A DNA stretch of 7,566 nt from Caryophanales bacterium (lineage in GTDB: Bacteria > Bacillota > Bacilli > Alicyclobacillales > SLC66), in the NCBI GenBank assembly GCA_027341705.1, contig DAIELO010000052.1, positions 1 through 7,566 on the forward strand. Reading direction: 5' to 3'. The position numbers and the translations under genes were made by a program. Of the stretch, positions 1 to 7,566 are shown in pieces (position 1 is the first letter of the stretch; the number at the start of each line of letters is the position of its first letter). The notes under the pieces were generated by a model. That model was not told the DNA's origin. It did not search any database and saw only the letters and a list, made by a program, of their open reading frames with translations.

Positions 1-2767
<2,767 letters not shown>

Positions 2768-2773
2768 TTTCTC

Positions 2774-3919
2774 CTACCCTTCGTGTGCAAATTGATACCT
2801 TTGATACTGCACGTCCGCTTTTTGAGTCGCTTCTTGTAGGGAGTCCCCAACAGCGATAATGTGACCCATCTTACGGCCAGCCCGTGCTTCATTTTTCCCA
2901 TAAAAAAAGACGTTGACGTCTGCATCAGGAGGATAAATAAAGCCATGGCGCAAATAATCCTGACTTGCTCCCTGACCAATAAATAAATCACCTAGTAAAT
3001 TTCGCATCACAGCTGGTCGCGCATCTACAGCGCCCAACCGTTCACCCGCCATTGCCAACACTAATTGTTCAAACTGACTGGTCACTGTAGAAAGTTGCGT
3101 ATGATGGCCAGAATTATGAGGTCTTGGCGCGAGTTCGTTGACCCACACCCTTCCCTCTGAAGTATAGAACATTTCAACTGCTAAAAGTCCTACTAATTGC
3201 ACATCCTCCGCAATATGTTGGGCAATCTGTGTCGCTTCTTCCTGCACCTGCAAAGGAAGCATAGATGGCACAGAAGAGGTATGTAAAATATGGTTCACAT
3301 GGTCGTTGTCGATAACTGGGTAGACGCGCACATCGCCATGACGCCCCCTTGCAATAATCACCGACATCTCTTTAATAAAAGAAATCCACTCTTCCAAAAC
3401 ACAAGGCACCTGACCTAGTTGCTCCCAAGACGACAGCAGATCTTGCGCACGCTCTACTTTCAACTGGCCTTTACCATCGTATCCTTGTTCGGCCGTTTTC
3501 AAGACAGAAGGAAAGCCGAACCCACTAGCTAACGCTACATCCTGCGCAGAGCGAATGAAAGCCACCTTAGGCATTGGCACGCGTAATGATTGTAATAATT
3601 CACGCTCACGAATACGGTTTTGCGTAGCGTACAGCAAATCAGGATGGGGGCATGCTTGGGATAATTCAGCTCCCGAACGCACTGCAGAGATTGGCAAATG
3701 TTCGGTGTCATAAGCAAAAGCGGACACCGCTTTTGCAAATTCCTTGACGATACCTTCGTCTCGCAAATCGCCAAGCCATACTTTGTCTGCTACAAGCGCT
3801 GCAGGTTCACTATCGTGATTTGCCAACACATGCATTTCAAACCCTAATTTTTGCCCAGCTAAGCAAGTCATTTGAGCCAATTGCCCTGCACCCAAGATCC
3901 CCAATACTTGTCTTGCCAA
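2774..3919 (-). CDS. purK: N5-carboxyaminoimidazole ribonucleotide synthetase PurK
   Basis: An ATP-grasp enzyme that carboxylates AIR to N5-CAIR with ATP and bicarbonate in de novo purine synthesis; PurE then converts the product. It is 381 residues, normal for PurK. The N-terminal nucleotide-fold motif GILGAGQLAQM is at 7-17, the QNRIRERELLQ stretch at 100-110, the ATP-grasp lysine region VLKTAEQGYDGKGQ at 139-152, the LEEWISFIKEMSV strand at 175-187, and the metal/substrate segment NELAPRPHNSGHHT at 261-274; GRKMGHI sits near the C-terminus. The start is a TTG at 3919-3917. An in-frame TAG directly before it rules out any upstream start, and starting later would cut into the first beta strand. 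No strong ribosome binding site is visible (only GGGA about 10 bases upstream), so translation may depend on coupling to purE, which ends 15 bases earlier. Confidence 0.95.
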   Translation of the reverse strand: MARQVLGILGAGQLAQMTCLAGQKLGFEMHVLANHDSEPAALVADKVWLGDLRDEGIVKEFAKAVSAFAYDTEHLPISAVRSGAELSQACPHPDLLYATQNRIRERELLQSLRVPMPKVAFIRSAQDVALASGFGFPSVLKTAEQGYDGKGQLKVERAQDLLSSWEQLGQVPCVLEEWISFIKEMSVIIARGRHGDVRVYPVIDNDHVNHILHTSSVPSMLPLQVQEEATQIAQHIAEDVQLVGLLAVEMFYTSEGRVWVNELAPRPHNSGHHTQLSTVTSQFEQLVLAMAGERLGAVDARPAVMRNLLGDLFIGQGASQDYLRHGFIYPPDADVNVFFYGKNEARAGRKMGHIIAVGDSLQEATQKADVQYQRYQFAHEG

Positions 3920-3934
3920 CTACCACACATCCCG

Positions 3935-4456
3935 TCACATAAAGGAATTTCGCTCATTTCTGGGCAACGACTGCTTTAATACTTGCATCGTTTGATTTTC
4001 TCTATATGCATGAAGCCGATCTGCTAATTCTTCATCTGCCATAGCAAGCATAGAAATGGCTAACAGTCCAGCATTTTTTGCTCCTGCGTTCCCTATCGCC
4101 ACTGTTGCGACAGGCACGCCCCCAGGCATCTGAACAATTGAAAGCAAGCTATCCAGTCCGTTTAGTGCCTTTGATGTCACAGGCACGCCGATCACAGGCA
4201 CAATGGTCATCGATGCCACCATGCCCGGCAAATGAGCTGCCCCACCTGCACCTGCGATGATCACCTTTAGCCCTCGCTCGCGGGCTGATTTTGCATACTG
4301 ATAGAGCTTGTCTGGCGTACGATGTGCAGACACGATCTCCGCCTCATATGCCACATGAAACGCTTGTAACACTTCAATCGCTTGTGCCATCGTATCATAA
4401 TCCGACTCACTGCCCATTACCACACCGACAATTGGTGTCACTCCTATTGTACTCAA
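3935..4456 (-). CDS. purE: N5-carboxyaminoimidazole ribonucleotide mutase PurE (class I)
   Basis: This enzyme moves the carboxyl group of N5-CAIR to C4 to give CAIR, the step after PurK. It is 173 residues, a normal length, and forms octamers in known homologues. Diagnostic motifs are MGSESD at 14-19 (phosphate and substrate binding), SAHRTP at 43-48 with the catalytic His45, [11 protein letters not shown] at 69-79, and [25 protein letters not shown] sequence from 110 to 130. The start is TTG at 4456-4454: an in-frame TGA stands six codons upstream, and an AAGGGG ribosome binding site lies 9 bases before this TTG. It is the first gene of the purE-purK-pcrA-ligA block and faces a divergent chemotaxis-type gene across an 96-base gap to that gene's likely start. 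The other purine genes (purB, C, S, Q, L, F and so on) are not beside it. Confidence 0.96.
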   Translation of the reverse strand: MSTIGVTPIVGVVMGSESDYDTMAQAIEVLQAFHVAYEAEIVSAHRTPDKLYQYAKSARERGLKVIIAGAGGAAHLPGMVASMTIVPVIGVPVTSKALNGLDSLLSIVQMPGGVPVATVAIGNAGAKNAGLLAISMLAMADEELADRLHAYRENQTMQVLKQSLPRNERNSFM

Positions 4457-4483
4457 GTCAGATATCCCCTTTCAATTATGAAA

Positions 4484-4543
4484 CTCACCATTTATTGTGT
4501 ATAGTAATTTTAATATAATATATAACGATAAATTCCAGATGGA
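4484..4543. promoter_or_regulatory. AT-rich divergent promoter region between purE and the chemotaxis-type gene
   Basis: The gap between purE and the plus-strand gene is strongly AT-rich. On the plus strand a perfect TATAAT is present at 4514-4519, with a weak -35 candidate TTTATT at 4491-4496 (17-base spacer). On the minus strand several TATAAT-like strings occur but none has a good -35, so the purE promoter cannot be placed. I see no purine riboswitch aptamer and no clear PurR box, and the leader left for purE is short. Confidence 0.45.
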
Positions 4544-4552
4544 GTGATCACA

Positions 4553-5401
4553 TTGTCCCATACATTGAAAACGCTCACACAACTTTTACCAGCACTCAGC
4601 GAGGCCACCTTGCAACTTACCCTTTTAACTATAACAGACAGGGAACGTTTCCTTGCCTATACTCCTGCTAGAGATCTTGACGTAGGCATCAAACCCGGAG
4701 ATCTTCTTGAAAAAGGTGGAAGCACCTATCAGGCAATGATGCAAAACAAGACGATCATCGCTGAAATCCCCGCGACAGTGAGCGGCATACCTTATATTGC
4801 TGCTACCGTCCCAATCGTGGAAGATGGCCAAGTCATCGGCTCCATCGCCACCGCCTATCCGATAAAAAAAGAAGCAGAATTGAACAATATGTCTTCACAA
4901 ACCACGCTCGTCGTCAGTCAAACTCGAACTGCCATTGCAAGCTTACTATCCGTGTCAAAAAGCTTGGCCGCTAATGCTCAAACGCTAAATGACCTTGCCG
5001 CCAATACCTCGCAAACTGCAGAACAAGCGGATAGCATGGCGAGTTTCATCAGAGAAGTGGCTGATAACACCCAACTTTTAGGGCTTAATGCTGCCATTGA
5101 ATCGGCGCGTGCAGGAGAATATGGCAAAGGATTCGATGTCGTGGCCAAAGAAATTCGAAAAATGGCGACAAGCAATAAAGAAGCTGCCAAATCGATCAAT
5201 AAATTTGTCCATGGATTACAATCATCCATCGGTGACGTGGCTTCCCACGCGCAAGAGCTTGGTGCCGTATCAGAGGAGTTAACTGCCTCACTACAGGAGA
5301 TTGCGAACAACACAGAAAATCTGACTACACTTGCCGAAAAGCTAGAACACTTAGCTAGCTTAAGCATTAGCAATCTAGCGACAGAACAGTTCACGAAGTG
5401 A
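4553..5401 (+). CDS. Soluble methyl-accepting chemotaxis-type signalling protein (YfmS-like)
   Basis: A cytosolic chemoreceptor-type protein of about 282 residues with no membrane segment. The first ~110 residues form a small sensor-like domain with the pattern FLAYTPARDLDVGIKPGDLL, then GIPYIAATVPIVEDGQVIGS, which resembles PAS/Cache-fold ligand domains (inference). The rest is a methyl-accepting signalling coiled coil: the hairpin tip that contacts CheA and CheW is recognisable in DNTQLLGLNAAIESARAGEY followed by GKGFDVVAKEIRKMA. The coiled coil is short, as in B. subtilis YfmS (about 286 residues). I chose the TTG at 4553 because a GGAG at 4541-4544 lies 8 bases upstream; the GTG at 4544 would overlap that site and add three residues. 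Its ligand is unknown. It is the only plus-strand gene here, transcribed away from purE and ending at a shared terminator. Confidence 0.88.
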   Translation: MSHTLKTLTQLLPALSEATLQLTLLTITDRERFLAYTPARDLDVGIKPGDLLEKGGSTYQAMMQNKTIIAEIPATVSGIPYIAATVPIVEDGQVIGSIATAYPIKKEAELNNMSSQTTLVVSQTRTAIASLLSVSKSLAANAQTLNDLAANTSQTAEQADSMASFIREVADNTQLLGLNAAIESARAGEYGKGFDVVAKEIRKMATSNKEAAKSINKFVHGLQSSIGDVASHAQELGAVSEELTASLQEIANNTENLTTLAEKLEHLASLSISNLATEQFTK

Positions 5402-5423
5402 TCCATATGCTTTGGTAGAAAAC

Positions 5424-5454
5424 AAAAAAACCTGCCCCAAACAGGCAGCTTTTT
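5424..5454. terminator. Bidirectional intrinsic terminator
   Basis: A perfect 5-bp stem, CTGCC at 5432-5436 and GGCAG at 5444-5448, encloses a 7-base loop. It is flanked by seven A's on the left (5424-5430) and five T's on the right (5450-5454), so it can end transcripts from both sides. On the plus strand it follows the chemotaxis-type gene by about 20 bases; on the minus strand it lies just after the tRNA-Pro gene. Confidence 0.85.
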
Positions 5455-5465
5455 CTCGTTATAAT

Positions 5466-5542
5466 TGGTCGGAATGACAGGATTCGAACCTGCGACCTCA
5501 CGGTCCCGAACCGTGCGCTCTACCAAGCTGAGCTACATTCCG
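5466..5542 (-). tRNA. tRNA-Pro, anticodon CGG
   Basis: A full cloverleaf of 77 bases including an encoded 3' CCA. The acceptor stem pairs CGGAATG (5542-5536) with CATTCCG (5476-5470), followed by discriminator A and CCA. The D arm has GCTC/GAGC with the loop AGCTTGGTA, the anticodon stem is CACGG/CCGTG around the loop TTCGGGA, giving anticodon CGG (reads CCG, proline) with G at position 37 as is usual in tRNA-Pro. The T arm is GCAGG TTCGAAT CCTGT, with a G-T pair. The variable loop is short, so it is a class I tRNA. It stands alone, with no other tRNA in the window. Confidence 0.96.
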
Positions 5543-5554
5543 ATGTCAATGGGT

Positions 5555-5584
5555 ACTATAACACCGATACACAGCTTGCGTCAA
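5555..5584 (-). promoter_or_regulatory. Sigma-A-type promoter for tRNA-Pro
   Basis: Reading the minus strand, TTGACG (5584-5579) and TATAGT (5560-5555) are separated by 18 bases, five of six matches to each consensus box. The tRNA 5' end lies 12 bases beyond the -10 box, a normal distance for a stable RNA gene. The -35 box begins one base after the yerC stop codon. Confidence 0.75.
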
Positions 5585-5585
5585 A

Positions 5586-5879
5586 TCAAGAATTTTGTAG
5601 TCGATCAAGTACCAGACGATACCCATCCGAACCGTAATTTAGACACCTTTTCACACGGCTGATCGTCGCTGTGCTAGCGCCTGTCTCCGCTTCAATATGG
5701 CTGTACGTTAAGCCGCCTTTAAGCATACGCGCCACTTCAAGGCGTTGAGCAAGCGATTGCACTTCACCTACCGTGCAAAGATCATCAAAAAACAAATAAC
5801 ACTCTTCCATCGTCTCTAGTTTTAACATGGCCTCAAACAATTGATCGACAGCGCGATCACGAAGCTTGTCCAATTGCAA
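5586..5879 (-). CDS. yerC: YerC/YecD-type TrpR-like DNA-binding protein
   Basis: A 97-residue all-helical protein of the TrpR superfamily, matching the YerC/YecD group of Bacillota. The stretch FFDDLCT (30-36), QSLAQRLEVARML (41-53) and the helix-turn-helix ETGASTATISRVKRCLNYG (65-83) are typical of it. The family binds DNA by analogy with Trp repressor, but its targets and ligand are not known to me. The reading frame stays open far upstream into zur, but the homologous N-terminus (MQ[IL]DKL) and a ribosome binding site AAAGGG, 8 bases upstream, both point to the TTG at 5879-5877. That site overlaps the end of zur, only 4 bases away, so the two are probably translated in a coupled way. In B. 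subtilis yerC lies just before pcrB-pcrA-ligA; here tRNA-Pro, the chemotaxis-type gene and purEK come between. Confidence 0.9.
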   Translation of the reverse strand: MQLDKLRDRAVDQLFEAMLKLETMEECYLFFDDLCTVGEVQSLAQRLEVARMLKGGLTYSHIEAETGASTATISRVKRCLNYGSDGYRLVLDRLQNS

Positions 5880-5883
5880 AATA

Positions 5884-6336
5884 TCATCCCTTTCTAGAGA
5901 CCGAAGCCGACTCGTCTGGTTCACTTGAATGTCGACAGGATACACAATAACCCAGCACTTCAAAACGGTGTTGCACCACCGTGAACCCGTCAGGAATGTC
6001 CTCCAAATCTGGCATCGGACAGTGCCCCAGCACCATTGTACGACCACAACGAATGCACACAAAATGATGATGATGACCCGTTTGACAGGCAATGCGGAAT
6101 TTACTTTCTTCGTCAAAACGGGATTCCTCAATCATTCCTTCGTCTCGCAATACTCGCAAATTGCGATAAACCGTCTCGAAACTCATCGTGGGATATTTTT
6201 GTTTTAAAAAATCAATGAGTTCCCTCGCACTGACATATCGATTGTGATCAAACAGGTAATCCAGAATTTCCCGCCTCTTGCCTGTCAGTCGATACCCTCG
6301 ATGGCGCAGTTCCGAAAGATAAGTGTCGGTTGTCAT
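5884..6336 (-). CDS. zur: Fur-family transcriptional repressor, probably zinc-sensing Zur
   Basis: A 150-residue Fur-family metalloregulator. The N-terminal winged helix has RLTGKRREILDYLFD (16-30) and the recognition helix SFETVYRNLRVL (52-63). The C-terminal dimer domain has Cys84, the histidine run 88-91, CIRC (94-97), Cys106 in GHCPM, HRFEVLG (123-129) and CVSC (131-134). The two CxxC pairs form the structural zinc site of the family. The CPM motif with the downstream H-[KR]-F-E-x-x-G pattern resembles B. subtilis Zur much more than Fur or PerR, so repression of zinc uptake genes with zinc bound is the likely role; target genes are not in the window. The ATG at 6336-6334 has a strong GGAGGG site 5 bases upstream (6347-6342). 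It leads a tight pair with yerC. The last 16 residues form a charged tail beyond the second CxxC. Confidence 0.87.
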   Translation of the reverse strand: MTTDTYLSELRHRGYRLTGKRREILDYLFDHNRYVSARELIDFLKQKYPTMSFETVYRNLRVLRDEGMIEESRFDEESKFRIACQTGHHHHFVCIRCGRTMVLGHCPMPDLEDIPDGFTVVQHRFEVLGYCVSCRHSSEPDESASVSRKG

Positions 6337-6353
6337 CGTATCCCTCCACCCTC

Positions 6354-6383
6354 ATTGTACCCGCGCACCAGCCATTCGTGCAA
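6354..6383 (-). promoter_or_regulatory. Promoter for zur-yerC
   Basis: On the minus strand TTGCAC (6383-6378) and TACAAT (6359-6354) are 18 bases apart, a good sigma-A-type match. Transcription from it would begin about base 6347, right at the GGAGGG ribosome binding site, giving a leader of only about 11 bases. The -35 box overlaps one arm of an inverted repeat, as expected for a site of control. Confidence 0.6.
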
Positions 6384-6411
6384 TCAACGATGACGGATTT
6401 ACGAATGGTGG
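6368..6411. repeat. Inverted repeat in the zur promoter
   Basis: CCATTCGT (6372-6379) and ACGAATGG (6401-6408) are perfect 8-bp inverted arms, 21 bases apart. The arms extend by CCA (6368-6370) and TGG (6409-6411) if one G at 6371 is bulged, for an 11-bp stem. There is no T-run on either side, so it is not a standard intrinsic terminator. It lies 2 bases after the stop codon of the enoyl-CoA hydratase gene and covers the zur -35 box, so either an operator pair or an mRNA 3' hairpin is possible. Confidence 0.6.
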
Positions 6412-6412
6412 A

Positions 6413-7195
6413 TCAGTGCCCTTGATAAGATGGGGCACGCTTTTGCTGAAATGCCGTAACGCCTTCCTTGAAATCTCGTGTTTCCGATGCGAGTTGCTGA
6501 TAAAGTGCCTCCCGCTCTAACGCATCAGTTAATGCACCTGAGACACCTTCATATAACGCTCGCTTTGTGAGTCCCAATGCCACCGTCGGACCATTCGCTA
6601 ATCGAACTGCAAGTTCATGTGTTGCTTGTGCCAGATTATCTGCTGTCACCACAAAGTTGACAAGTCCTGTTTGCAACGCTGTGGCAGCATCGATCACTGT
6701 CCCTAAAAATGCCCATTCCATCGCTTTAGAAAGCCCTACTAACCTTGGCAGGTAGTAACTAGCACCACTATCAGGGGCAAGCCCAATTTTGCTAAACGCA
6801 ACTGAAAAATTCGCCTGATCCGATGCAATCCGCAAATCGGCAGCCATTGCCAAACTGAGTCCTGCACCTGCCGCCACACCATTCACACTAGCGATGATCG
6901 GTTTTTGCAGGTTCTTCATCGCTTCGATTACCGGATTGTACATTTCGAGCACCATGTCTCTGACCTGAACGCTACTTTGCAAAATAGCAGGATTCAGTTC
7001 TTGTCCAGAACAAAACCCCCTACCTCTTCCAGATAAAACTACCGCACGCACATTCGCATCGTCTCTTGCTGCCAAAAAACCTGCTCGAAGCGCTTCTAAC
7101 ACCTCAGGGTTAATCGCGTTCAACACTTCCGGACGATTAATCCACAAATAGAGAACGCTATCTCTCATTTCCCATTCGATCATTTCTGACACCAA
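6413..7195 (-). CDS. Enoyl-CoA hydratase/isomerase family protein, PaaG-like
   Basis: A crotonase-fold acyl-CoA enzyme of 260 residues, full length. The oxyanion-hole segments are GFCSGQELN (60-68) and NGVAAGAGLSLA (105-116). The stretch AFSKIGLAPDSGASYYLPR (133-151) carries Asp142 in the place used by PaaG-type isomerases, and MYNPVI (85-90) together with the C-terminal DFKEGVTAFQQKR pattern also matches E. coli PaaG (1,2-epoxyphenylacetyl-CoA isomerase). The exact substrate is not proven: no other phenylacetate genes are seen, and many Bacilli carry such proteins within fatty-acid degradation. The start is TTG at 7195 or GTG at 7192; AAAGGTGG at 7207-7200 fits either, and an ATG at 7183 has no good site. 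It lies 86 bases after the Xre-type gene, without a terminator between. Confidence 0.88.
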   Translation of the reverse strand: MVSEMIEWEMRDSVLYLWINRPEVLNAINPEVLEALRAGFLAARDDANVRAVVLSGRGRGFCSGQELNPAILQSSVQVRDMVLEMYNPVIEAMKNLQKPIIASVNGVAAGAGLSLAMAADLRIASDQANFSVAFSKIGLAPDSGASYYLPRLVGLSKAMEWAFLGTVIDAATALQTGLVNFVVTADNLAQATHELAVRLANGPTVALGLTKRALYEGVSGALTDALEREALYQQLASETRDFKEGVTAFQQKRAPSYQGH

Positions 7196-7281
7196 GCAAC
7201 CACCTTTCTCACACGTTTTTCACACACAGGTACCGATTTACTACTAAACCAAGTATATATCAATGACAATTGAATAACACT
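7196..7281 (-). promoter_or_regulatory. Leader region of the enoyl-CoA hydratase gene, weak promoter candidate
   Basis: On the minus strand TTGTCA (7267-7262) is followed after 17 bases by TAGTAG, a poor -10 match. A short inverted repeat TCAAT-tgtc-ATTGA covers this -35 candidate. No terminator separates the upstream Xre-type gene, so read-through from it is also possible. Confidence 0.25.
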
Positions 7282-7497
7282 CTAGTAATTGACCTCTGAC
7301 CAAATATCGTATAAAGATATACCGAGTGCGTTCGCAATGCGGCTCAACTTATCAATGTGAGTACCACGCGCCCCAGATTCAATCGCATAGATATAACTAG
7401 CGGATACATTCGCTTTTTCCGCTAATTCTTTTACAGAAAGACCACCCTTGATCCGCGCATCGCGAACACGCATACTGAGTTCTTGTCGTATCATCAA
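7282..7497 (-). CDS. Small Xre-family helix-turn-helix regulator
   Basis: A 71-residue protein that is almost only a Cro/C1-type helix-turn-helix: the five-helix pattern runs from about residue 6 (ELSMRVRDARIKGGLSVKEL) through the recognition helix ANVSASYIYAIESG (29-42) to IDKLSRIANALGISLYDIW (48-66). It has no ligand or dimerisation domain, so it is probably a DNA-binding regulator of nearby genes, possibly of itself. The start is TTG at 7497-7495 with a strong GGGAGG site 8 bases upstream (7511-7506); the next codon is ATG, which would be 11 bases away. Its target is unknown. The DNA upstream carries signals for a divergent gene beyond the window, a common setting for such regulators. Confidence 0.87.
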   Translation of the reverse strand: MMIRQELSMRVRDARIKGGLSVKELAEKANVSASYIYAIESGARGTHIDKLSRIANALGISLYDIWSEVNY

Positions 7498-7524
7498 TAT
7501 CGTTACCTCCCTCTTTCATTATTG

Positions 7525-7566
7525 TATAATTAATTTCCCCATTTGAGGAATTTAGGAAGGCGATTT
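7525..7566 (+). promoter_or_regulatory. Probable promoter and ribosome binding site of a divergent gene beyond the right edge
   Basis: On the plus strand there is a perfect TATAAT at 7525-7530 and, 22 bases later, AGGAAGG at 7553-7559, with 7 bases left before the window ends. A start codon at about 7567 would be well placed. The -35 box is weak (TTACCT, 16-base spacer). On the opposite strand TATACAAT in the same stretch may serve the Xre-type gene. Confidence 0.4.

Noticed and set aside
4457..4552. Purine riboswitch or PurR box upstream of purE
   Set aside because: The leader is too short and I find neither the conserved aptamer loops nor paired CGAA-type boxes.
4978..5526. A 182-codon minus-strand open frame beginning MVERTVRDREVAGSNPVIPT
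   Set aside because: Its start is the tRNA-Pro sequence read as protein, a well-known false ORF, and the rest is antisense to the chemotaxis-type gene.
5466..5542. tRNA-Pro as an integration site of a mobile element
   Set aside because: No integrase, no repeat of the tRNA 3' end and only core genes nearby.
5465..5662. A plus-strand open frame beginning MVGMTGFEPATSRSRTVRST
   Set aside because: It is the antisense of the tRNA gene read as protein, a common annotation artefact, then runs into the end of yerC.
5880..6131. N-terminal extension of yerC by 84 residues
   Set aside because: The extension lies wholly inside zur in another frame, has no homologous look, and the TTG at 5879 has both a ribosome binding site and the family's N-terminus.
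6368..6411. Intrinsic terminator after the enoyl-CoA hydratase gene
   Set aside because: The stem is good but the 21-base loop is long and neither side has a T-run.
6337..6412. Zur box of the B. subtilis type before zur
   Set aside because: No good match to the AAATCGTAAT-N-ATTACGATTT pattern; only a fragment (TCGTAAAT on the minus strand) appears.

Overview
The window looks like chromosomal core DNA from a member of the Bacillota, most likely class Bacilli. The pointers are a PcrA-type helicase directly followed by NAD-dependent ligase, a Zur-like Fur-family repressor, a YerC/YecD-type TrpR-like protein, a soluble YfmS-like chemotaxis protein, AGGAGG-like ribosome binding sites and many TTG starts. 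An environmental Alicyclobacillaceae-like lineage is possible, but this is only an impression; the sequence alone does not fix the genus.

Layout (nearly everything reads on the minus strand, so right to left): at the right edge a small Xre-type helix-turn-helix regulator (7282-7497); then a PaaG-like enoyl-CoA hydratase/isomerase (6413-7195); then a tight pair, zur (5884-6336) and yerC (5586-5879), followed by a tRNA-Pro(CGG) gene (5466-5542) with its own promoter and a bidirectional terminator (5424-5454). One plus-strand gene, a cytosolic methyl-accepting chemotaxis-type protein (4553-5401), shares that terminator and runs divergently from purE. The left half is a compact minus-strand block purE - purK - pcrA - ligA (4456 down to 1). 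Gaps are 15 and 6 bases and the last junction overlaps by 8 bases; ligA leaves the window after 185 codons.

Functionally, purK and purE carry out the two-step carboxylation of AIR in purine synthesis, PcrA is a superfamily 1 helicase of repair and replication/transcription conflict, and LigA seals nicks. The spacing predicts one transcript. Zur should sense zinc; YerC is a conserved DNA-binding protein of unclear role. The chemotaxis protein has no membrane anchor and probably reads a cytosolic signal. No mobile element, CRISPR array, prophage or phage-defence system is visible, and I see no convincing new system. The most interesting points are the very frequent TTG starts, the perfect inverted repeat over the zur promoter, the tRNA promoter packed against the yerC stop codon, and the unusual purEK-pcrA-ligA grouping.
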